From Rhizobiaceae bacterium (GTDB lineage: Bacteria; Pseudomonadota; Alphaproteobacteria; Rhizobiales; Rhizobiaceae): 64,000 nucleotides of DNA. The stretch lies in assembly GCA_029233925.1 (NCBI GenBank), contig JARGOX010000001.1, positions 124,001 to 188,000 of the forward strand, given 5' to 3'. The translations under genes and the position numbers were made by a program. Positions 55,269-63,159 of this stretch are shown piece after piece (positions within the stretch are counted from its first letter, which is position 1; each line of letters opens with the position of its first letter). The notes under the pieces were generated by a model that did no database searches, was not told where the DNA came from, and worked only from the letters and a program-made list of their open reading frames with translations.

Positions 55269-56345
55269 TTATGGCGCGTCCGGTTCCTCTAGTTCCTGCG
55301 ATAATACGATGCGTCCCTTTACCCTGCCTTCCCTGAGGGCTGTCAGTGCTGCCGTGACCTGCGATTTGGGCTGGCATGTAATCGGGATTTCCGGCAGATC
55401 GGCGCTCTGTGCCAGATCGAGAAGTTCCCGCAGCTCCCCCGGGCTGCCGACATAATTGCCGAATATGGTCAGGCCCCGCGTGGGAAACACCATCAACGGC
55501 AAGGTCAATGTGCCGCCGAACAAACCGACCATGACATGCCGCCCGCCCTTTTGCAGAGCGCCAAATGCCAGTTTGGACGTATCGGAATTGTTGACGAAGT
55601 CGATGATGGATTTCACCGGCCCACCGGCTTTTTCCGCCAGCGCTGCGGCGATATCCTCGCGCCCGATATCGAGCGTCAGCCGCGCTCCCAGCGATGCCGC
55701 CGTCTCGCGGTTTTGCGCCGACAGGTCCAGCACCACGATGTTGCGGTGTCCAAGGGCGCGCAGGATGGCAATGGCGCTGAGCCCCAGCCCGCCCGCACCG
55801 ATCAGCACGATCGGGTCACCGGGCGGCAGCGGCATCAGTTTGCGAATAGCCGAATAGGCGGTCAGGCCCGAACAGGCATAGGTGGACGCCAATGCCGGAT
55901 CAAGCCTGCCGAAATCAAACAGGTAGCGCTCATGCGGCACAAAAACCCTGTCGCCAAAACCACCCGATGCACGCACGCCGATGCTGCGCGGAGAAGCACA
56001 AAGGTTGTCTTCGCCGCGCAGGCAATCGGTGCAGGTGCCGCAACCGATCCATGGATAGACCAGGCGCTGGTCACCGGGTTTGACTTGCCTCACGTCCGGT
56101 CCCGTTGCAACCACCCGGCCAACGATTTCATGGCCCAGCGTATAGGGCGTTGTCATGCCGAGCGCTGCAACAGGCACCATCCTGTCGCCCACATCAATCA
56201 ACCCGTCCCAGAAATGGACATCGGAATGGCAGACGCCGCAATGGGTGACCTCGACCACCACTTCCGCACCCTTCGGCGCCGGGGGATCGGCCACGTCGAT
56301 ATGAGTCAGTGGCTGTCCCGGTTCCGTCACGGCCCAGGCACGCAT
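55269..56345 (-). CDS. Zinc-dependent alcohol dehydrogenase
   Basis: About 358 residues from the ATG at 56345 (MRAWAVTEPGQPL). Medium-chain dehydrogenase: catalytic zinc ligands in THCGVCHSDVHFWDG and TLGHEIVGRV, structural zinc cluster GCGTCTDCLRGEDNLC, and NAD loop IGAGGLGLSAIAILRALG. It oxidises an alcohol or reduces an aldehyde; substrate unknown, but the gene sits between a decarboxylase and a TAXI binding protein with gaps of about 30 bases, suggesting one pathway. Confidence 0.9.
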   Translation of the reverse strand: MRAWAVTEPGQPLTHIDVADPPAPKGAEVVVEVTHCGVCHSDVHFWDGLIDVGDRMVPVAALGMTTPYTLGHEIVGRVVATGPDVRQVKPGDQRLVYPWIGCGTCTDCLRGEDNLCASPRSIGVRASGGFGDRVFVPHERYLFDFGRLDPALASTYACSGLTAYSAIRKLMPLPPGDPIVLIGAGGLGLSAIAILRALGHRNIVVLDLSAQNRETAASLGARLTLDIGREDIAAALAEKAGGPVKSIIDFVNNSDTSKLAFGALQKGGRHVMVGLFGGTLTLPLMVFPTRGLTIFGNYVGSPGELRELLDLAQSADLPEIPITCQPKSQVTAALTALREGRVKGRIVLSQELEEPDAP

Positions 56346-56379
56346 CACGCAATCCTTCGATGTGTTGCAACAGGTGTCG

Positions 56380-57423
56380 TCACAGCTTGAAAATCCTGCG
56401 GGCATTGCCCTCGAAAAACAGCTTCTTGTCGGCGTCATTCATCGGCAGATCGTCCAGAATGCCAGTTTCCGACGGCTCATACTGCCAGGGATAGTCCATC
56501 GCATACATGATCCGCTCCGCACCGATCACGTCGTGCACATACATGATCGGCGGGGCATCGGCGACGCCGCTATTGGAATAGTGAAAATTCTCGCACAGGT
56601 AGTCCCGGGCCGGGCGCTTCAACGGTTTGACACCATCATAACGGCCGGTTTGCGAAATATGGGTGTGCATGTAGGTGATGCGGTAAAGCCAGAACGGCAG
56701 CGCCTCGCCACAATGGCCCAGGATGATCTGCAATTTCGGAAAGCGGTCAAACAGGCCAGCCACCAGCAGGCGCAGGGCATGCAGGCCCGTGTCACAGGAA
56801 AAACCGTAGACGGCGGCATCCAGCCCGCGTGACAGAAACGGCTGGACCATGTCCCTGGGCAGCATGTTGGGATGGAGATAGATCGGCACATCCAGGGCCT
56901 CGGCAGCCTCGAACACGTCCCACAGTTTTTCGTCATCCATATAGACGCCGCGCGTGTGGGAATTCAAAATGCCGCCCTTCAGGCCCAGTTTGGTGACGCT
57001 GCGTTCCAGTTCCTTTGCCGCATTGGCGGGATCCAGCGGGCTGAAGGCCGCCAGACCAGCAAAGCGGTCGGGATTTTTCGCAATTTCTTCGGCCAGTTCG
57101 TCGTTGAAGCGGGTGGCCAGCGCCGTTGCCGTTGCGGGGTCAAAGAGCTGCACACCGGGTCCCGTCAGGGAAAGCACCTGCATGTCGACGCCTGCCGCGT
57201 CCATATCGGCAATGCGTTCCTCGCCCAGGGTCTGAATGCGACGGGCAAGATTCTGTGCCCGCGGGTTCGTTCCGCCGAAAAACTTGTAGAGGCTGTGAAA
57301 GCCCGGCTCATCGATGTTCTTTTCTTCCAGCTCTTTCATGTAGAGCTGGAATAGCTCCGGTGACGCCCAGGCTTCTTCCGTGGCGATGCGTTTGTATGGT
57401 GGATTTGGATTGCGTTCAGGCAT
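56380..57423 (-). CDS. Amidohydrolase-family decarboxylase (resorcylate/dihydroxybenzoate type)
   Basis: 347 residues. The opening YKRIATEEAWASPELFQLYMKEL and the blocks ADMDAAGVDMQVLSLTGPGVQLFD, FDRFPKLQIILGHCGEALPFWLYRI and YAMDYPWQYEP match 2,3-dihydroxybenzoate and gamma-resorcylate decarboxylases, which belong to the amidohydrolase superfamily and are metal dependent (His of GHCGE and Asp of MDYPW are ligands or catalytic). Probably the first cytosolic step of an aromatic-acid pathway. Divergent from the LysR gene. Confidence 0.85.
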   Translation of the reverse strand: MPERNPNPPYKRIATEEAWASPELFQLYMKELEEKNIDEPGFHSLYKFFGGTNPRAQNLARRIQTLGEERIADMDAAGVDMQVLSLTGPGVQLFDPATATALATRFNDELAEEIAKNPDRFAGLAAFSPLDPANAAKELERSVTKLGLKGGILNSHTRGVYMDDEKLWDVFEAAEALDVPIYLHPNMLPRDMVQPFLSRGLDAAVYGFSCDTGLHALRLLVAGLFDRFPKLQIILGHCGEALPFWLYRITYMHTHISQTGRYDGVKPLKRPARDYLCENFHYSNSGVADAPPIMYVHDVIGAERIMYAMDYPWQYEPSETGILDDLPMNDADKKLFFEGNARRIFKL

Positions 57424-57536
57424 GGGCAGATCTCTCCCTTATCTGCAGGTTCGGCGATATTGCGCTGAATCGGCACATAAATAAATCGAATTGTTTTTGA
57501 TGATTAATGCAGTTACTTTATGAATAAGGAGAGTCC

Positions 57537-58466
57537 ATGTCTGTCGAGCAGCTGACGCTGAAACAAATACGCGCCTTTGCGGCGGTCTATCGCGCGGGAC
57601 AATTGTCTGCCGCCGCGCGCGATCTCCATGTCACGCAGTCGGCCGTCAGCGTGCTGATACGACAGATCGAAACGGTGCTTGGCGCGCAGCTTTTCGACCG
57701 CACGACACGGTCACTGGTTCCCACCAGCGCCGGCGAACACGCGATCGGAATCGCTGAGCGGATCCTCAATGACATCAAGGCGCTGGACCACAGTATCAAT
57801 GATCTGCAGCACCTGGAACGCGGCACCGTCCGACTGACGGCAACGCCTGCCACGGGCATGGCGCTGCTGCCGGAAACGGTACGCCGGTTCGGGCAAGACT
57901 TCCCGGCCGTTTCACTGCTCGTCGATGATTGCGCTCCGAACCAGTTCCTCAGCAATATTCGCGAGGAGAAGGTCGAGTTTGGCGTCGGCGCACCACCGCG
58001 AGAAACAGGCGAATTCACCTCACGCTTCATCCATGAGGACCAGCTCTGCCTGATCTGCCCGAATGCGCACCGCCTTGCAGGTAAGACGGAAGTCACCTGG
58101 AGCGATCTCGACAACGAACCGCTCATCCTGTCGCGGCGCGATTACGGCGTGCGCGATCTCGTCGAGGCAACGCTTCAAAGAGCCGGCGTCCAGCCCATGC
58201 TGGCTGCCGAGGTAGGATTCCTCAGCACGGCGACATGGCTGGCGGCCAGCGGCATTGGCGTCGGCATATTGCCGGAAAAACTTGCCCGGCTTTTTTTCAC
58301 CGAAAAGATCGTCGTGCGGCGTCTGAATGCGCCCCGGATCCTGCGCCCGACCGCAGTGGTCGTCAAAAAAGGCCGTTCGCTTTCAGCCTCCAGCGAACGC
58401 TTCGTGCAGATGCTGGAAGAAGACCTCAAGGACCGCGAGCGCGATGGCAAATGGGAATTGCAGTGA
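57537..58466 (+). CDS. LysR family transcriptional regulator
   Basis: 309 residues. N-terminal helix-turn-helix (LKQIRAFAAVYRAGQLSAAARDLHVTQSAVSVLIRQIETVLG) and a substrate-binding LysR domain (RLTATPATGMALLPETVRRF to ERFVQML). It is transcribed away from the decarboxylase-ADH-TAXI-permease series across a 113-base AT-rich gap, the standard place for a pathway activator. The inducer is probably the imported acid. Upstream GGAG supports the ATG. Confidence 0.93.
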   Translation: MSVEQLTLKQIRAFAAVYRAGQLSAAARDLHVTQSAVSVLIRQIETVLGAQLFDRTTRSLVPTSAGEHAIGIAERILNDIKALDHSINDLQHLERGTVRLTATPATGMALLPETVRRFGQDFPAVSLLVDDCAPNQFLSNIREEKVEFGVGAPPRETGEFTSRFIHEDQLCLICPNAHRLAGKTEVTWSDLDNEPLILSRRDYGVRDLVEATLQRAGVQPMLAAEVGFLSTATWLAASGIGVGILPEKLARLFFTEKIVVRRLNAPRILRPTAVVVKKGRSLSASSERFVQMLEEDLKDRERDGKWELQ

Positions 58467-58490
58467 CGTGCAGACTAATAATGTCAATTA

Positions 58491-59459
58491 CTAGCTACCA
58501 CTTGTTGGAAGGTGGGGTCCTAGATATCCAATCTCTATAGTTTTGCTGGCCACATCAATACGCATATGTATCCTTGTGTTTCCGCCAATGCGCGCATGTT
58601 GTTCGAATATCTCGACAGCACCAGTTAAGCTGCTACGAAAGGCTCGAAGTTTGCGCAGTTTATCGTTGGACATTGTCGATTTGCTTTCCCCTGTCACTTT
58701 GCAAGGGAAAATAGGCCATTTCTCATCGCTACCCAACCACGAGCCAGCAGCATTATCCAGTTCTTTCAATCTTCTCAGTATTGGCAGAAATTCGCCCACC
58801 TGAACGTCCGCCATGTGTTGTTCAAGATCAGAAGAAAACAATAAAGACGGAAAAATTTTTTCTCTGTGCAACCATGCTTGTTCTGGTTGAACAATATCAG
58901 TGAACAGCCTTTGCTTTGAGTTCTCAATTAAGTGAATACTGTGTTCTTCACGAGAAAGGTGTTCAACTTGAACGGAATATGTAAGAAGTTCCTCGTCTGG
59001 GGTCAATAACTGCAGCTTAACCAAGAGGGAATTTGTTTCCCAAGCTGTAGCCGTGGGTAAGCTAACGGCGACTCCTTCTAAAAGTGCGCAAAGCACTAAC
59101 GCATCACCGGACAGATCCTGCTCTGGCGCGTATTCCAACCCCCAAAACGCATCATTGATATCATTTGGCAGGCCATTTAATAGGGGGGCGCGAACAGTCA
59201 TCTGAAGAAGCAATCTAGCTTCGTCGCGATACTCGTTTGACTTACTTAATGTCAAAATTAAATCATATAAACTCAAGCCGGAACCAGAAATAATCTGGTA
59301 GAATTCGCGGACAGAACGAATCTCCATAAGAATCACATCTTGGGAGAGCAGCGCAGCCAAACCACGTGCAATTGAGGCAAGAAACCGGCAAAGATCGCAA
59401 GACGGTTCCTGCGAATGCAAAAAGGATTCATCGTTGAATATGACCGCTTTTTGGTTCAT
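58491..59459 (-). CDS. Unknown protein, third gene of the DUF262 cassette
   Basis: 322 residues, no recognised family. No signal peptide or membrane helix. A CDLC pair lies near the N-terminus, the middle is mostly helical, and the C-terminus has a conserved-looking end, RIHMRIDVASKTIEIGYLGPHLPTSG, with H and R residues that could belong to a small RNase-like toxin fold; that is only a guess. Its ATG overlaps the ATPase stop by four bases. Base composition is clearly AT-richer than the flanking genes, as for the whole cassette. Confidence 0.7.
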   Translation of the reverse strand: MNQKAVIFNDESFLHSQEPSCDLCRFLASIARGLAALLSQDVILMEIRSVREFYQIISGSGLSLYDLILTLSKSNEYRDEARLLLQMTVRAPLLNGLPNDINDAFWGLEYAPEQDLSGDALVLCALLEGVAVSLPTATAWETNSLLVKLQLLTPDEELLTYSVQVEHLSREEHSIHLIENSKQRLFTDIVQPEQAWLHREKIFPSLLFSSDLEQHMADVQVGEFLPILRRLKELDNAAGSWLGSDEKWPIFPCKVTGESKSTMSNDKLRKLRAFRSSLTGAVEIFEQHARIGGNTRIHMRIDVASKTIEIGYLGPHLPTSGS

Positions 59460-60556
59460 GGGCGTGGAGGGGAAAGTAGTTCAATTAATGTTTGCTCATG
59501 CTGATCAAAAAAACCATCAGGCCATTGATCAAGTCGCCCTGCAGTATCCACAATTGGAGAAAGGACCTGGGCTCGAAGTCCGCTTCTCGAGAAATAGTGA
59601 AACTGCAGCATTTCAGCAGGCAGAGCGCCACTTCGAACCTGCACACGCATAGAATTCATCACGTGATCGCTGTGTGTCTCGACGATCACTTGCACTCCAG
59701 CTCTTACGGCACATCCTACCAATCTAGCCAACGCAGCCTGCCCTTTTGGATGCATATGTGCCTCGGGATTTTCCAATAAAAGGAGCCCACCTGGTGAAAG
59801 GGTGAGGCATGCAACAATTACAGGTAAGGCATAACTCAGGCCGAAGCCAACATTTGTAGCACGAAACGCCCTTGATCTTACATCTCCGGGCTGCTCAAAT
59901 GAAAATGCTGCGTATGCAATATCCGCAGCACGGACCACATCTATTTGTAATTCGGACCCTGGACTTATCTCACCGAGCCAAGCTGAAGCCTGTTCAATCA
60001 CGCCTCTACTTGACTGGCTTCTATGTAGACGGGGATCTTCTTCGTCTAATGTCTCCTGCCCACGCTCATTAAGAAAATGAAGCACATATTCCCCTTGGCT
60101 TCCTATGTTGCCACGCCGAATTTCCGCTGCATCCATGGGAAGTGTTTTTCTAGGACCGAAACGCTCAGCATTCAAATATATGAAGTCATCTCCAAATAAA
60201 TTTGAAGAGTGAGAATCTTCGGAATTAATAATTCTTTTGAGTTCATCTGCTAGGGCGTCGTACTCGAAAGAATATTCGCTTCGAAGTAGGTCCTCCGTAA
60301 TCGCGAACTCGATAATATCTACCTCAGCATTTTCAAACAGAACGTCACGGCCAGTTCCCAATGAAACCAAGTCACCATCCAGCAACAGAGTATTATGCAA
60401 ACTGTCAGCAAGAGCCGTTTGGCGAATTAGGAGTAGAGCCTGAATGACGCTGCTCTTTCCCATACCATTGAGGCCAGCTAACAACGTGAGTTTTTTCAGT
60501 GGAAGATTAAGATTTTCGAAACACTTAAAGTTTGAAAGTTCAACTCTTTCAAGCAT
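59456..60556 (-). CDS. DUF3696-type AAA/ABC-class ATPase
   Basis: 366 residues. SMC/OLD-like ATPase: N-terminal VELSNFKCFENLNLPLKKLTLLAG leading to Walker A GLNGMGKSS (28-36), signature-like TNVGFGLSYALPVI, Walker B LLLLENPEAHMHP (258-270) and the H-loop VETHSDHVMN. The end QWPDGFFDQHEQTL is the DUF3696 mark (COG4938). Relatives serve as motors or sensors in several phage-defence systems (Septu PtuA, Gabija and OLD-type). It overlaps the DUF262 gene by eight bases and the unknown gene by four. Confidence 0.88.
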   Translation of the reverse strand: MLERVELSNFKCFENLNLPLKKLTLLAGLNGMGKSSVIQALLLIRQTALADSLHNTLLLDGDLVSLGTGRDVLFENAEVDIIEFAITEDLLRSEYSFEYDALADELKRIINSEDSHSSNLFGDDFIYLNAERFGPRKTLPMDAAEIRRGNIGSQGEYVLHFLNERGQETLDEEDPRLHRSQSSRGVIEQASAWLGEISPGSELQIDVVRAADIAYAAFSFEQPGDVRSRAFRATNVGFGLSYALPVIVACLTLSPGGLLLLENPEAHMHPKGQAALARLVGCAVRAGVQVIVETHSDHVMNSMRVQVRSGALPAEMLQFHYFSRSGLRAQVLSPIVDTAGRLDQWPDGFFDQHEQTLIELLSPPRP

Positions 60557-61697
60557 CTATCGTCTCCTGGACTATACGGTCAATTTCCTTGAAACGTGTT
60601 TCCACCGCTCTTCTTGAACCTGTGCCCTGACTAATCGATGCAAAAAACTCCTGATTTTGCATCAAGTCAATGAATTTCTGATTAAGCAGATTGTGATTTT
60701 CTTCGAGACGTTTGATCTCAGAGTCAGTCCGAGAAGACAATGATACGCTCCACGATTCGAAAAGTGCTTTGTTGATACGGCTACGAGAGGCGTTAGCGCT
60801 CATACGCTTCCTGAATGCATCATCTCCAAAGATTTTCTTTGCAGAATTCATAGCTCTCACGAAATTGTTACTAAGAATTACCCGCTCCTTATTGTCCATT
60901 GTGTTTAGCTTCCGCATTGCCATGCTCAGAAAGCCATCAAGCTCAGATTGCCCGTAATGTTGCCAAGGTGTAATTGAAAATGCCATAAAACGCAGTACGC
61001 ACTCGCGATCAGCCATTCTCCCTGGGGGTAACGAATTGTCCGTTGCTTCCAAGAAGGCTGGCAATTTAGCAAGCTGAGTTAGAAATTTACGAGCGACGCC
61101 GGGTAACATCGCATGGCGTATTTCTTGTGAGTTTAATGGCTTACCACCCGTGTTTATCCGCTTGAAGATATTAAACATAGCTAGTTCAGGTGTGCCCGGT
61201 TGAATTACGTGCATTACCAATTCAGTTTCAAGTATCCTGCGCTGCAGTTGACGCGGCAAGTCGCTGAAGTGTTTTTCTCCAAGGCTGTGTAAATATTCCA
61301 ATTGGATGAGTGAAAATTCATTTCTTACAAAAGCATTTATTGTCGATATACGCTGAAGCCCATCGACAACAGACCACAATTCGTCCTCATTTGCTGCCAC
61401 ATAAAAAACTGGCAGTGGAATTCTTAGCAAAATTGACTCAATTAGGCGGCTTCTATTTTTGGGTGGCCAAACGCCAGCCAATCTCTGGAATTCAGGCGCC
61501 AAATCCATTTCGTTGTGTTCGATCCTATCCACAACTTGGCCAATAGTTAAGTGCTTCGTGATAACCCGGATGTCATCTGGATTAAAAGGATCATGTATGT
61601 CACCGGGTTGCCCGCTTTCAATTTCCTCTTCTTCGATCAGTTTAGCATCATCGAGGAACTCTGTGTCATCGCGAGTAATTTCCGTTTCGGTTACCAT
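60549..61697 (-). CDS. DUF262 domain protein (GmrS/ParB-like NTPase fold)
   Basis: 382 residues. DUF262 blocks: DLAPEFQRLAGVWPPKNRSRLIESILLRIPLPVFYV and the catalytic-type motif VVDGLQR (112-116 DGLQR), equivalent to DGQQR of GmrS, SspE and ParB-like nucleases/NTPases. The helical C-terminal half lacks the DUF1524 HNH nuclease (no H...N...H pattern) found in GmrSD and SspE. First gene of the three-gene cassette; acidic N-terminus (DDTEFLDDAKLIEEEEIESG). Confidence 0.88.
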   Translation of the reverse strand: MVTETEITRDDTEFLDDAKLIEEEEIESGQPGDIHDPFNPDDIRVITKHLTIGQVVDRIEHNEMDLAPEFQRLAGVWPPKNRSRLIESILLRIPLPVFYVAANEDELWSVVDGLQRISTINAFVRNEFSLIQLEYLHSLGEKHFSDLPRQLQRRILETELVMHVIQPGTPELAMFNIFKRINTGGKPLNSQEIRHAMLPGVARKFLTQLAKLPAFLEATDNSLPPGRMADRECVLRFMAFSITPWQHYGQSELDGFLSMAMRKLNTMDNKERVILSNNFVRAMNSAKKIFGDDAFRKRMSANASRSRINKALFESWSVSLSSRTDSEIKRLEENHNLLNQKFIDLMQNQEFFASISQGTGSRRAVETRFKEIDRIVQETIDA

Positions 61698-62309
61698 TGA
61701 TATTTCTCTTCTGTCGCTTCTATTATTGCTCTGAGCGCATTATAATTTGATCTATCATTTTACAATATTTTATAAATTTATGAGAGTGAGAAATTTATTG
61801 ATTTTGACGCAATTTGCACTGGATCTACCGCTGACTAGAGGAACGGCAATTTACAGCAATTCAAAATGCAAAAAAAATTTTAATCCGCATAACAGAAAAT
61901 TCTACATTCTTTTTGAGCTCAATCGTTATCAAACGATTTCCATGAAAATCAAATGAACCTCTGAAAATTACCATACGCTCTTAGTTTGCGCTATGTCTCG
62001 ATATCTGAATCCTCAGAACCTTTGCGATAGTCATACTACCCCACATCGCACGGCAGCCGAACGGAATTACAGCGATAGCACAGAAATCCTCCGGCTTTGC
62101 AATTAGCCTTACAGGAGGTGCAAACATTCCAGTCGGAGGAAACGTTCGCAATTGTATGACCAGAATGCTGGCCTCAGATCAGCGGATGAGGTCCCGATGA
62201 AACAATAATCGGGGCGGATTTGGCAAAGTATATTTTTTTGAGTTAATGCGCTAATCGATATTATTAACCTTCGATCGAGGAACTGCGTTGCGCCTTTCCC
62301 CGTCACCCG
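61698..62309. other. AT-rich gap upstream of the DUF262 cassette
   Basis: About 600 bases, markedly AT-rich. Two short frames (at 61747-61956 and 62109-62306) have no recognisable product or ribosome site and I do not call them. The promoter of the DUF262 gene should be in the first 100 bases. Confidence 0.5.
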
Positions 62310-63158
62310 TCAGACTTGGTAGATATTAAGATCTTCGATGATTTCGGCTGGCCCGTCAAAATGGTTCCCAAGGTCAGCATGGGCGCTGGCGTGCCCCTCT
62401 TCTGTATCCATGTGAATGCGAAAGTGCGTGAGCAGGAGCCTTTTCACACCGGTGGCCTGAGCCATTTTTGCCGTGTCTGCGGGTGTCGGCGACATGGCGC
62501 TGATGGCCGGGTGGATCGGGTCGATGGACAGGCGATAACACCAGTGCAGCAGCACATCGGCATTGCGGGCCAATTGTCTGAGCTGGTCGCAGATTGCGGC
62601 ATCTCCGGAATAGACGAATTTTTTACCCCCGGCCTCCACCGAGAACGCCATGCAGTCAAAGGCCGGCTGGGCGTGCGGCACGGCGCAGGATTTCAACACC
62701 CAGCCATCGCCTTTATAGCCAAAACCCGGGGCGATCTCGGTGACGATCGGCGCGGGCCAGGCGCGCGGCAGGGTGCCGCCGCGCGAGACCCAGACCTCCT
62801 GACTGGGCTTGAGTTGCGTGCGGGCGATCAAATCGGGTGACAAAACGCCATTGCGGCCGAAATAGCCTTCGCTCTGACGGGCAATGGGCTTTGGTCCCCA
62901 GACCTTCAGCGGTGGCGCGCCTTCATCCCATGCGGCATGCACCAGACGGGCATAATCCATCATGTGATCGGAGTGCAGATGCGTGAAGAACAGATGGGTG
63001 ATATCTTTCGGCAAGCGCCCTGATCGCAGCAGGTTGTCGAAGACACCGCCGCCGCAATCGAACAGAATCCTGTCCTCACCCACTTCCAGCAGATAGCCGC
63101 TGGAGGCCCGGCGCAGATAGGCTTCCGGCGATCCGGAGCCAAGGATCGTCAGTTTCAT
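62310..63158 (-). CDS. Metallo-beta-lactamase-fold hydrolase (RNase Z-like)
   Basis: About 282 residues from the ATG at 63158, two bases after the sulfatase stop; the open frame further upstream lies inside the sulfatase gene. MBL motif THLHSDHMMDY supplies the metal ligands, with SGDAAICDQL and THFRIHMDTE later. Overall it resembles RNase Z-like or arylsulfatase-type MBL proteins. As it is coupled to a sulfatase gene, hydrolysis of a sulfate ester or related product is plausible but unproven. Confidence 0.82.
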   Translation of the reverse strand: MKLTILGSGSPEAYLRRASSGYLLEVGEDRILFDCGGGVFDNLLRSGRLPKDITHLFFTHLHSDHMMDYARLVHAAWDEGAPPLKVWGPKPIARQSEGYFGRNGVLSPDLIARTQLKPSQEVWVSRGGTLPRAWPAPIVTEIAPGFGYKGDGWVLKSCAVPHAQPAFDCMAFSVEAGGKKFVYSGDAAICDQLRQLARNADVLLHWCYRLSIDPIHPAISAMSPTPADTAKMAQATGVKRLLLTHFRIHMDTEEGHASAHADLGNHFDGPAEIIEDLNIYQV

Positions 63159-63159
63159 G

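Noticed and set aside
60549-61697. Classical GmrSD or SspE restriction enzyme
   Set aside because: Only the DUF262 part is present; no HNH/DUF1524 domain in the C-terminal half or in the next gene.
61747-62306. Small open frames upstream of the DUF262 gene
   Set aside because: Short, in very AT-rich DNA, without ribosome sites or recognisable products.
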